Shown here: one piece after another, positions 17,418 to 24,496 of the stretch
Numbering within the stretch: position 1 is the stretch's first letter
Layout of the letters: every line of letters begins with the position of its first letter
Origin: CAWAXW01 sp963786155
GTDB taxonomy: Bacteria; Actinomycetota; CADDZG01; WHSQ01
Assembly: GCA_963786155.1 (NCBI GenBank)
Contig: CAWAXW010000006.1
Coordinates: 1,674,001-1,738,000 of the forward strand
Length of the DNA stretch: 64,000 bases
Direction of reading: 5' to 3'
Notes under the pieces: generated by a model
What the model saw: the letters and a program-made list of their open reading frames with translations, nothing else
Database searches by the model: none
Told to the model about the DNA's origin: nothing
Program-made: the position numbers and the translations under genes

Positions 17418-18728
17418 ATGAAGGCGAACCGCTGGGCCGGCTCGGTGGGCCTCGGGCGCATCGCGCTTGCGGTCGTGTCGATCGCCCTCGCGAGCTCATG
17501 TGAGCGCGAGACGCCGTCCATTGGCGACGTGGGATCGTCGGCGCCAACAGCTTCACCGACCACTGTGGACGAACGCGAAGAGGACGCGATCCTTCTGGTC
17601 GAGCAACTCGAGGAGCTGCATCCGGACCTGTTCCACAGCATCTCGCCCGCCCGGTTTCGGCAAGCCGCGGATCGCTTCGTCGCACGCGCTTCCGAGCTCT
17701 CCTTCGAGGAGTTCTTCGTCGAAGCGAGCCGGATAGTCGCGCTGCCCACGCTCGCCGGCCAAGACGGCCACACGGGTCTGTTCACGATGCACGCCGGGGT
17801 GCCCTTGCACGCGCTTCCGTTGCGGCTGTACGACTTCACGGATGGCCTGTTCGTAGTGGACGCCCCTCCCCCACACCGGGACCTGATCGGGGCGGAAGTC
17901 ACTGGGATCGGTGACGAGACCATCAAGGTCATCCGTCGCAAGATCTACCCACTGATAACCCGGGACAACGCCCCGACGCTCAAAGCCCGCTTCCCCCCGA
18001 CGGTCATCACCTCGGAGATTCTCGAAGGGACGGGCATCACCGCCGGTGGGAATGCGCGGGTTGGATTCGACCAGGATGGTCGTTCGTTCGTGCGCTCCAT
18101 CGAGCCGATACCGATCGAGCACTACCTCGCTTGGGCCGGGTCATTCCACCGAATCCTGGCCCTGCCCCCTGACCCCGCCGTCCTCTATCTCAGCCGCACG
18201 AACGCACCCCAGTGGTCGAGATTCCTGGCCGACTCGGGGACGCTCTACCTGCAGTACAACGAGGTCGAATACCCCGACGTGCTCATAGATGCGATCGAGA
18301 AGTACCGACGGCGAGTCCTCGAACGCGTCGTCGTCGACATACGTCACAACGGTGGAGGCGACAACACCCAATACGCCGAGCTCATCTCCGCGTTGCAACA
18401 CCCCAAGATCGACCGACCGGGAAAGCTGTTTCTGATCGCAGGACGCTCAACATTCTCGGCAGCAGGCAACTTCGCCGGCGAGCTTCTGCACGAGACAAGC
18501 GCGCTCCTCGTAGGCGAGCCGCCCGGAGGATCACCAAACCAGTTCGGAGACACCCAGATCATCGAACTCCCGAACTCGAACATCAGCGTCCACGTAGCCG
18601 CGTACTTCGTAGAAGTAGTCCCAGGCGTCAACAAGAGCGAGATCCAACCAGACATCCCGGCATCACTCTCCAGCGCGGACTACTTCACACACAGAGATCC
18701 GGCAATGGAGGCGATCCTCAGCCGCTGA
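17418..18728 (+). CDS. Lipoprotein with S41 (tail-specific protease-like) domain
   Basis: The ATG at 17418 is chosen because it opens a lipoprotein signal (IALAVVSIALASSCE) with Cys at about residue 26; the longer open frame upstream is basic and lacks a signal. Of 436 residues, the C-terminal half has the crotonase/ClpP-like features of S41 peptidases: VVVDIRHNGGGDN, then FLIAGRSTFSAAGNFA carrying the candidate nucleophile serine, and GEPPGGSPNQFGD. The usual PDZ domain is not obvious. Proteolytic activity is likely but not proven, since the catalytic lysine cannot be placed with certainty. Confidence 0.7.
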   Translation: MKANRWAGSVGLGRIALAVVSIALASSCERETPSIGDVGSSAPTASPTTVDEREEDAILLVEQLEELHPDLFHSISPARFRQAADRFVARASELSFEEFFVEASRIVALPTLAGQDGHTGLFTMHAGVPLHALPLRLYDFTDGLFVVDAPPPHRDLIGAEVTGIGDETIKVIRRKIYPLITRDNAPTLKARFPPTVITSEILEGTGITAGGNARVGFDQDGRSFVRSIEPIPIEHYLAWAGSFHRILALPPDPAVLYLSRTNAPQWSRFLADSGTLYLQYNEVEYPDVLIDAIEKYRRRVLERVVVDIRHNGGGDNTQYAELISALQHPKIDRPGKLFLIAGRSTFSAAGNFAGELLHETSALLVGEPPGGSPNQFGDTQIIELPNSNISVHVAAYFVEVVPGVNKSEIQPDIPASLSSADYFTHRDPAMEAILSR

Positions 18729-18734
18729 TCGTGC

Positions 18735-19448
18735 TCAGCGCAAGGACGAAATCAGGTCGGCCAAACTGTTGGCGACGCGGTTGAGCTGGCGTTTGGTGAT
18801 GCGGTGGACCTTGGCGTTGTAGCCGTGACGGTCGTAAGCGCGCACGAGCTCGCGATAGGACTTGTGGGCTTGACGTGCGATCCGTCGCACCGTCCCTCCC
18901 GCCTTCGCCGAGTCTCGCCCGTCATAACGGAACCCGTACTCCTCGATTCTGGTGTCGACCTCGCTCTCGTAAGACGAGTGGACGCGGTCTTCGCGCTCCG
19001 ATGAATCGGTGTGCATCGGCTGCGCGACATCGGCGATGAAGTGGCTCAGGATGCCGAGTGCCTTGCTGGCGGCGCGCTCCCTGCCGGCCTCGAGATGACG
19101 CTTGGTGCGGCGGAACCACACGGTTGCGGCCTCGTCGGCCCCACCCCACTCGTCGCCCCAGCGGTCGTAGACGTGCCACCAGGTGCCGGAGGCATGGTCG
19201 ATGCCGTCCTTGCAGTCGGGATCGTCGGTGGCCTTGAGTGCACCTCGCGTCTTCACCCACGACGCTTCTTTGCCGGTCGCTTCGATAGCCTGGTCGAGGA
19301 CCCAGTCATGGGTCCCGAACGAGTTGCACCCTCCCCTCCCGTTGGACCAAGCCGACGCCGGTGACGGAGCGAAGATCGCGAAAACCGTGACCAAACAGAT
19401 AGCTCGCCGCGATAGGTGATTCCGAGAATGTTGCCGCGGTTGGATCAA
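18735..19448 (-). CDS. Exported zinc-dependent phospholipase C / S1-P1 nuclease-like protein
   Basis: Start is uncertain; the TTG at 19448 gives a basic N-region and the hydrophobic core AICLVTVFAIFAPSPASA. Cleavage after PASA would leave a mature N-terminal tryptophan (WSNGRGG). In this superfamily the N-terminal Trp amine is a zinc ligand, which supports the assignment. Other candidate zinc ligands are GTHDW, HFIADVAQPMHTD and HSSYESE, typical of the phospholipase C/P1 nuclease fold. The protein is about 237 residues before processing, close to the family length. Whether it cleaves phospholipids or nucleic acids is not resolved. Confidence 0.7.
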   Translation of the reverse strand: MIQPRQHSRNHLSRRAICLVTVFAIFAPSPASAWSNGRGGCNSFGTHDWVLDQAIEATGKEASWVKTRGALKATDDPDCKDGIDHASGTWWHVYDRWGDEWGGADEAATVWFRRTKRHLEAGRERAASKALGILSHFIADVAQPMHTDSSEREDRVHSSYESEVDTRIEEYGFRYDGRDSAKAGGTVRRIARQAHKSYRELVRAYDRHGYNAKVHRITKRQLNRVANSLADLISSLR

Positions 19449-19465
19449 TCCTTGGCAGACGGCGC

Positions 19466-19518
19466 GCTTCGAAGGGGAGCTAGGGAGAGGAGTGATCCTC
19501 GGAACCTCTAGCCGAAGC
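19466..19518 (-). terminator. Long imperfect hairpin between two exported-protein genes
   Basis: The sequence folds through GCTTCG/CGAAGC, then GCTA/TAGC, then GAGGA/TCCTC around a four-base loop. It spans the stop codon of the small cysteine-rich peptide gene and precedes the phospholipase-like gene on the same strand. There is no T run, so an intrinsic terminator is possible but not certain; it could instead stabilise or partially attenuate the transcript. Confidence 0.35.
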
Positions 19519-19687
19519 AGATCTTCGCCTTGCAGAGCGCGGCCATGGCCGGCTCGACGACCGTGTCGCAGATGACCTTGTCGAGGACCGCGGTCTGACA
19601 GGTGCTTGCGTTGGCGGGGGCCGCCATCCCGGACAGGCTCGCTACGACGGCACCTACCAGGATCAACTTTGTGACTCTCGAGCGCAC
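19508..19687 (-). CDS. 59-residue exported cysteine-rich peptide
   Basis: A GTG start six bases after a strong AGGGAGG ribosome site gives 59 residues. The first 27 form a signal peptide (basic VRSRVTK, then LILVGAVVASLSG, then APANA). The mature peptide of about 32 residues contains four cysteines spaced as C-x9-C-x11-C-x4-C, enough for two disulfides, and ends in KICFG. I do not recognise a family. The signal peptide, the ribosome site and the cysteine pattern together make a real gene likely despite its size. It could be an exported toxin, a protease inhibitor or a surface peptide; no function is assigned. Confidence 0.6.
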   Translation of the reverse strand: MRSRVTKLILVGAVVASLSGMAAPANASTCQTAVLDKVICDTVVEPAMAALCKAKICFG

Positions 19688-19754
19688 TTGGGGCCTCCCT
19701 ATTAGTTGAGCTGACGGGCACTTCTTCGACGGGCGGAGCTCGGTCTCCTTCCCA

Positions 19755-20474
19755 TCAGCTCAGGCGCGTCCACTGGGGCACCGGTCGGCCGCCGCTTCTG
19801 GGCCCCATCGGCGCACCTTGCTCGTCGGTGCGCAGAAAGGAGTGAGTCGGGAACTGCGGCCACCCCTCGGGCGAGTCCTCCCACTCCTCCCGTCGCCCGA
19901 AGGCGGTCATGTCGAGAAGCCCGAACGAGGTACTCATCACCTCGTCGCCCCGGCCGGTCGTCCAGTACGTCAGGTAGATCTTGTCCTCCCGCCGCAGGTA
20001 GCAAGAGATCCGGCCCGTGGCGCCAACGGTGGGGTCATCGAGATGGGCGTTGGAGTACCACGGCGCGGTGTAGCCCATGAAGTCGCGGAATGCCGCGATC
20101 TCCTCGTACGGTCCGTCGCCGAGGAAGGCGAAGGTGATCCCGTTGGCGTTGAGGTAGGCCGCATCGGCTACGTCCCCCATGTTCCAGGAGTTCCTGGTGC
20201 AGCCCTCGCACTGCCACTCCCATGGTTTGCCGTCGTAGAACATGTGGCTGTAGACGATCAGCTCGTTGCACCCCTCGAAGACATCGCCGAACGGGATTTT
20301 GCCGTTTGACCCGATGACGGTGGTGTCGGGTGGCACCTCTGTCATGGGCAGCCGGCGCCGGGCCGCGGCGACCGCGTCGCCCTCGCGGGTGTGGGCTTTC
20401 TCGCGCTTGCGCAGCTCGAGAAGCTGTCGCTCGAAGTCGTCGTGGTCGGTGACGGGCGGCGCCGACGCGGTCAT
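19755..20474 (-). CDS. DUF899 thioredoxin-like family protein
   Basis: The ATG at 20474, preceded by GAGGAG, gives 239 residues. REKAHTREGDAVAAARRRLPM near the N-terminus and FAFLGDGPYEEIAAFRDFMGY in the middle are typical of the DUF899 family, annotated as thioredoxin-fold dithiol-disulfide isomerase-like. One cysteine pair (CEGC) sits where the family expects a redox-active site. The C-terminal YLTYWTTGRG and LDMTAFGRREEWEDSPEGWPQ are also family features. The longer frame upstream lacks conservation. Function in the cell is unknown. Confidence 0.8.
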   Translation of the reverse strand: MTASAPPVTDHDDFERQLLELRKREKAHTREGDAVAAARRRLPMTEVPPDTTVIGSNGKIPFGDVFEGCNELIVYSHMFYDGKPWEWQCEGCTRNSWNMGDVADAAYLNANGITFAFLGDGPYEEIAAFRDFMGYTAPWYSNAHLDDPTVGATGRISCYLRREDKIYLTYWTTGRGDEVMSTSFGLLDMTAFGRREEWEDSPEGWPQFPTHSFLRTDEQGAPMGPRSGGRPVPQWTRLS

Positions 20475-20623
20475 GGTCTCCTCCAGTTGTCTTGGCTCAG
20501 TGGGAGCTCGCACGTGAGTGCCCTGCCCAGGTCCTTCAACGCCCGACGCGATAGTGAAGGTGGGTAACTGAAACCGTCTAGAGACATCGACATGTACAGC
20601 ACGGTTGCGGACATCGCTACCTT

Positions 20624-21218
20624 CTATGCCCGCTTGTACTTGCATATCTGGACGCCGGTGCTTGCCGTCGTGCTCGATACGAGCTCGAGACCGCGAAGCT
20701 CACCGTCCTCGGGGAAAAGCCTCTTGCCGCCCCCCAGGATGACCGGCTCGATCATCAGGTTAAGTTCGTCAACGAGATCGTTCGCGATCAGCTGAGCGGC
20801 GAGATTCGCGCTTCCGTAGCACGAGATGTCGCCTCCGTCGCGCTCCTTCAGCTCTTTGATGCCGCCGAGCGCGTCGTCGGGCGATAGCAGATGCGAGTTG
20901 CTCCATGCTGCGAGGTCATCCTGCGACAGGGTGCGGGATGCGACGTACTTTTGTATCGAGTTGAGCTTGTCGGCGAAAGGGTCCTGGCCCTGTCGCTGCG
21001 GCCACGACTCCGCCGAGACCTGCCACGTCCTGCGGCCGAAGACGTAGGCGTCGGTCTTCTCCATCGCTTCGCCGATAGCGGAGCCCATCGCGTCCTTGTC
21101 GAAGTAGCGCATCGACCACCCGCCGTGCTGGAACCCCCCGTCAGGGTCCTCCTTGCGCCCGCCGGGGGCCTGGATCGACTCCGTCGAGACTGATGAATTC
21201 ACTCAGTACGAAACGCAT
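20624..21218 (-). pseudogene. RibD/dihydrofolate reductase-like protein, frameshifted near N-terminus
   Basis: The true start is the ATG at 21218, reading MRFVLSEFISLDGV, the usual opening of the YwjB/RibD-C family. One extra base near 21180 moves the frame; removing it joins this start to QAPGGRKEDPDGG and then to an intact domain (FGRRTWQ, ISCYGSANLAAQLI, DELNLMIEPVILGGGKRLF), giving 197 residues. Without the correction an internal ATG would give a protein lacking the first strand of the fold. The family binds NADPH and resembles dihydrofolate reductase; substrates of these stand-alone members are mostly unknown. A second member lies at 23609-24167. Confidence 0.75.
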
Positions 21219-21366
21219 GATTCGGCTCCTTCCAGGTCCGTGATCGGGTCGTTACTGGTTAGACCCTATGGGTTCGAGAAAATCACCGGCTCTCGCCGCC
21301 CGAGGAAGATCAACCGGGCGCGGGGACGCATGCCGAGCGCAAGCGAGGACCGTTCTCGGGACGGAT

Positions 21367-21903
21367 CTAGCTGCGGGGATCTGAACGCAGCAGACCGTAG
21401 GCGTAGGCATCGTAGAAGCCGCCGGCGCCGCGACACGCTTCCCGCAGCACACCCTCGCGCTTGAACCCGAGCTTCTCGGCCACGCGGATGCTCGCTGCGT
21501 TCTCGGTGCCTGCTAGCAATGCGATCCGATGCATCCCGACCTCATCGAACCCGAAGCTCACCACCGCTCGAGCGGCTTCGGTCATCAGACCGCGTCCACA
21601 GAGGTCCGAGCGCAGCCAGTAGCCGATCTCGTAGCTGGAGTACATCGCATCGGCCGTGTCGAGCGAGCACTGGCCACACACCTCGCCTTGGTAGAAGAGG
21701 GTGAAGTGACGCTCGAGCCCCTCGTTCCACTCATGCTCAGCCTTGGTCAGGAAGTCGAGCGCTACCTTCTCGTCGGGCTCGACCGCCCAAGGCATCCATA
21801 CTCGAAGCTCATCCACTGACTCCAGCACGGATCGCCAGAAGCCCTCGAAGTAGGCCGGATTGGTCGGTTCGAGGCTCAGACGCGGGGACTTAAGCGAAGT
21901 CAT
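21367..21903 (-). CDS. GNAT N-acetyltransferase, RimJ/RimL type (copy 2)
   Basis: A 178-residue paralogue of the gene at 14102-14647. It has SPRLSLEPT at the start, YWLRSDLCGRGLMTEAARAV at the acetyl-CoA site and SIRVAEKLGFKREGVL near the end. ATG at 21903 is preferred over a TTG twelve bases upstream. The gene and its neighbouring small lipoprotein form a pair that mirrors the 14-16 kb region. The acceptor substrate is unknown. Confidence 0.85.
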   Translation of the reverse strand: MTSLKSPRLSLEPTNPAYFEGFWRSVLESVDELRVWMPWAVEPDEKVALDFLTKAEHEWNEGLERHFTLFYQGEVCGQCSLDTADAMYSSYEIGYWLRSDLCGRGLMTEAARAVVSFGFDEVGMHRIALLAGTENAASIRVAEKLGFKREGVLREACRGAGGFYDAYAYGLLRSDPRS

Positions 21904-21995
21904 CGTCGGAAACAAGAACGGCTTGTTGCAAGGGGCGGAGATCTGATAGAAGCCGCGTCACAACGGTGGCTCACCAAAAGGCGGCGGTTCCTCCG

Positions 21996-22370
21996 TCAGT
22001 CGCAGTTGTCCGATTCCCACGCGCTAAACTCGTCCTCGGCTGGCTCGTAGGCAGGATCATCGAAGAGCCTGTCGTAGTCCACGCCACTATCCGCGGTCTC
22101 GGCGACCTTCGCGACACTATTGGCGATCGTTTCGAGAGCCTCCTTCACCTCCGGAGGCGCGAGTTCGGCCAACTCTTCCCAGGTGTCGACCCACGCGATC
22201 CACTCATCGTGACTTCCGGGGATCTGCCCCGCGCCAACGTCATTTGAGCGATCAACTGCTATTCGCTCACAGAGGGCTTCGGCCGACGGTTCTGGATCTC
22301 CGCCGCATGCACCGAGCAGCATCGGAAGGGCGATGGCCCACACCACGACGGCTACTGCCCTTTCTTGCAC
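21996..22370 (-). CDS. Small lipoprotein of unknown function (copy 2)
   Basis: A GTG start at 22370, five bases after GGGGGA, gives 124 residues with a lipoprotein signal ending in the lipobox LLGAC. The mature part is strongly acidic and helical. It shares with the lipoprotein at 15911-16300 a Cys early in the chain (ALCE), GQIP, LAPPEVKEALET and a late SAWESDNC. The longer open frame upstream is ignored because it lacks a signal. No named family is recognised. Confidence 0.65.
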   Translation of the reverse strand: MQERAVAVVVWAIALPMLLGACGGDPEPSAEALCERIAVDRSNDVGAGQIPGSHDEWIAWVDTWEELAELAPPEVKEALETIANSVAKVAETADSGVDYDRLFDDPAYEPAEDEFSAWESDNCD

Positions 22371-22527
22371 TAAGTCCCCCCAACAGAACTTGTTGACCCA
22401 CAGCCAAATCCCAGGACACGTGAACCTACCGCGTCGCAGTTCGCATCTGCTTTTGATCTTTTTGGGCGGAGCCCGACCCTCGGAGGAGGTCGCAGCCGAG
22501 TTGGCGAGGACCGACCGACTTCGACCA

Positions 22528-22586
22528 AGCGGCGGCCCTACGGTTGCGTCAAACAGAACGGCTTGCTTTCGGGCCGGCCGGCGCCC
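22528..22586 (+). repeat. Intergenic repeat, copy 1
   Basis: About 59 bases starting AGCGGCGGCCCTACGGTT and containing TTTCGGGCCGG. It aligns with the stretch at 23031-23093, with roughly three-quarters identity and a few indels. It lies in the 267-base gap before the small membrane protein gene; I see nothing else in that gap. Confidence 0.45.
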
Positions 22587-22743
22587 ACGAGAGGATGGAT
22601 GAACCACCCTTCGATCGGTGATCGCTAGGCTCAATCCGTGAGCGCTCGCCCGGTGGATCCGAAGGACATCGATACCGAGAGAATCTCCGCAAGTTTCGGC
22701 GCCCTGCGGAATCGCCGGCATCCTGCTCTCGGCTGCTATCGCG

Positions 22744-23013
22744 GTGTTGGCGACCGCCTTCTACATGCGGGACCCGGTATCGGTGAGTTCAGACTGGTGG
22801 ATGGATGCGTTGCTGCAACGCGCCGCGGTTGTAGCGGCGTGGATCGCCGTGGTCGCGTGGCTGATGAACAGACGGTTGCTGGCGGTGCCCATGCACCTCG
22901 TGTCGGTGTTCGCACCCTGGGGCTACCTCTATCCCATGCAATTGCTCGCGATCGTCCTTGCGTTCGTTGCAGCTGCGACTTTCCAGAGCGCTAAGCGCGG
23001 AAGGGCCACCTGA
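22744..23013 (+). CDS. Small membrane protein, unknown function
   Basis: As read, GTG at 22744 gives 89 residues with three hydrophobic segments (VVAAWIAVVAWLM, LLAVPMHLVSVFAPWGYLY, LLAIVLAFVAAA). The frame is open upstream of that GTG with a further hydrophobic stretch (IAGILLSAAIAVLA). A GTG at 22638 in another frame gives a plausible polar N-terminus (MSARPVDPKDIDTERIS). Removing one base near 22712 would join them into a 124-residue four-segment membrane protein. Either version is possible. No family is recognised. Confidence 0.45.
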   Translation: MLATAFYMRDPVSVSSDWWMDALLQRAAVVAAWIAVVAWLMNRRLLAVPMHLVSVFAPWGYLYPMQLLAIVLAFVAAATFQSAKRGRAT

Positions 23014-23030
23014 CTATCTCCGTGTTTAGG

Positions 23031-23093
23031 AGCGGCGGGCCTACGGTGTCGTCATCGCAGGACCGGCTGATTTCGGGCCGGTCATCTACGCCC
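23031..23093 (+). repeat. Intergenic repeat, copy 2
   Basis: Starts AGCGGCGGGCCTACGGTG and contains TTTCGGGCCGG, aligning with 22528-22586. The pair flanks the small membrane protein gene. No open frame or hairpin explains the match. Confidence 0.45.
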
Positions 23094-23325
23094 CTTCCCG
23101 GAAGCGCCTCCAGAGCCATCCCACAAACCACTGACCGAGGAAACCCAGGACGATCGCGAGGATCGCGATCGCACCCAGCACATGCTCTATTCCCTCGAAC
23201 TCGTAACCGCACTCCGCGTAGCTCGGCCCCGTGGCTTCATAGACGGCGCAACCCGCTACCCCCCCGGCCGGGAACGCCGAGATGACCCCCACCACTCCCC
23301 CGAGAATCCTTAGCAAAACCTGCAT
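23086..23325 (-). CDS. Small two-segment membrane protein
   Basis: A 79-residue protein with ATG start preceded by GGGGGCT. An N-terminal hydrophobic segment (LLRILGGVVGVISAFPAGG) and a C-terminal one (VLGAIAILAIVLGFLGQWF) flank a short loop with two cysteines (GCAVYEA, AECGYE), which could pair outside the cell. The tail is basic (LWRRFREG), consistent with a cytoplasmic end. The family is unknown. Confidence 0.5.
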   Translation of the reverse strand: MQVLLRILGGVVGVISAFPAGGVAGCAVYEATGPSYAECGYEFEGIEHVLGAIAILAIVLGFLGQWFVGWLWRRFREGA

Positions 23326-23340
23326 GACGAGCCCCCTTCT

Positions 23341-23355
23341 ATCGAGTGACTCGAT
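23341..23355. promoter_or_regulatory. Perfect 15-base dyad upstream of small membrane gene
   Basis: ATCGAGT, one base, ACTCGAT: seven-base arms around a single central base, lying 16 bases upstream of the start of the minus-strand gene at 23325. The position and symmetry suit a repressor operator. No matching regulator is known, and a chance occurrence cannot be excluded. The rest of the 23356-23608 gap shows no gene. Confidence 0.3.
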
Positions 23356-23608
23356 CGTGTGACAGAAGGTGCTGGAGAACTAGTCGACCAATTGCTCATT
23401 CTCGGTTCTGAAACTACCCACAGATCGCGTAGGTGGTTCCAGTAACAAAGGACCAGCCTAGCGGTGGGGCTCGAACACCGGCCCATATCTACGTGGTGAC
23501 TCCGAGCCGTAAGCCGACCAACTGGTAATCATGGCCCCGCCAAACGATGATGTCGTGTATCTGCTGTATGGGACGAGCATCTCACTGAGACAGCGAGGAG
23601 GAGTGTTC

Positions 23609-24167
23609 GTGCCGAAGCTGATCTATTCGATGAGCGTCTCGGCCGACGGGTTCATCGCCGGACCCGACGGCGACTTCAGCTGGTCGGCTCCTGATGAGGA
23701 ACTGCATCGGTTCCACAACGAACGGGTGCGTGCCCTCGGGGGCCATCTCCTGGGCCGCCAGCTTTACGAGACGATGGTGTACTGGGAAACCGCGCACGAG
23801 GACCCTGCGGCGACCGATTACTCGCTCGAGTTCGCCGACATCTGGAAAGCGCTCCCGAAGGTGGTCTTCTCGAAGACGCTCGATAACGTTGTTGGAAATG
23901 CCCGCGCTGGCGCGCGTCGGTATCGCCGAAGAGGTCGCGGAGCTGCAAGAGCAGACGGGCAAAGACGTGGCCATCGGCGGAGCCGGCCTTGCGGCGGAGG
24001 CGATGAGACTCGGCCTGATCGACGATTTCCATCTCTTCGTCAACCCGGCCGTGACGGGCGGAGGAACGCCGTTCTTTCCGACCCTCGCCCAGGGCTTTCC
24101 GCTGCAGCTGGTTGAGACGAGGACATTCGGATCGAGAGTCGTCTACGTCCGTTACGAACGAGCGTGA
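23609..24167 (+). pseudogene. RibD/dihydrofolate reductase-like protein, frameshifted
   Basis: The GTG at 23609, six bases after GGAGGA, reads VPKLIYSMSVSADGFIAGPDG, the standard opening of this family. The frame shifts near 23905 in a GCGC-rich stretch. Removing one base joins VVFSKTLDNVVGNAR to LARVGIAEEVAELQEQTGKD and on to IGGAGLAAEAMRLGLIDDF and NPAVTGGGTPFFP, giving 185 residues. All family landmarks are preserved on both sides. These proteins bind NADPH; the substrate is unknown. It is related to, but not a close copy of, the gene at 20624-21218. Confidence 0.8.
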
Positions 24168-24217
24168 ACGACAGCTGGCCTCTGACCTGCACATTTGCGT
24201 TGTGGGGTCTCGCTACC

Positions 24218-24292
24218 TGGTGGGGCGTAGTGGGATTGAACCACTGACCCCTTGCTTGTCGAGCAAGTGCTCTCCCGCTGAGCTAACGCCCC
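24218..24292 (-). tRNA. tRNA-Val (anticodon GAC)
   Basis: The minus strand folds into a standard cloverleaf: acceptor GGGGCGT paired with ACGCCCC, D-arm TAGCTCAGCGGGAGAGC, anticodon stem CTTGC/GCAAG around the loop TCGACAA, and T-arm with GGTTCAATCC. The anticodon is GAC, valine. The discriminator A is followed by an encoded CCA. Confidence 0.93.
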
Positions 24293-24336
24293 AGGTCCTG
24301 CAGAAACGGCATCCTACCCTCGGACGCTTGGTGATC

Positions 24337-24411
24337 TGGAGGCGGCGAGCGGAATCGAACCGCTGTGCAGGGATTTGCAGTCCCTTGCCTAAACCACTCG
24401 GCCACGCCGCC
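24337..24411 (-). tRNA. tRNA-Cys (anticodon GCA)
   Basis: Cloverleaf on the minus strand: acceptor GGCGGCG with CGCCGCC, anticodon stem AGGGA/TCCCT around loop CTGCAAA (anticodon GCA, cysteine), T-arm with GGTTCGATTCC. The discriminator is U, as expected for tRNA-Cys, and CCA is encoded. It lies 44 bases upstream of tRNA-Val on the same strand, so the two may be co-transcribed. Confidence 0.93.
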
Positions 24412-24496
24412 GGGAGTCATATCTATAGCAGCTAGATGGGCCAGCCTATTCCGGGCGTTTGTCCTGCGGGGCCCTCGTCGCTAGGGTCGCTCGCCT

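Noticed and set aside
23458..23540. tRNA-like stretch on the minus strand, with a GTTCGAGCC segment and a CAGTTGGTCGG segment
   Set aside because: The T-arm would need a nine-base loop, and no anticodon stem of five pairs or seven-pair acceptor can be formed. At most it is a chance resemblance or a decayed remnant.
24418..24429. ATATCTATAG upstream of bioA, close to the BioR box TTATCTATAA
   Set aside because: BioR control is known from proteobacteria, no BioR-like GntR gene is in the window, and a ten-base AT-rich match near a start can also be a -10 element.
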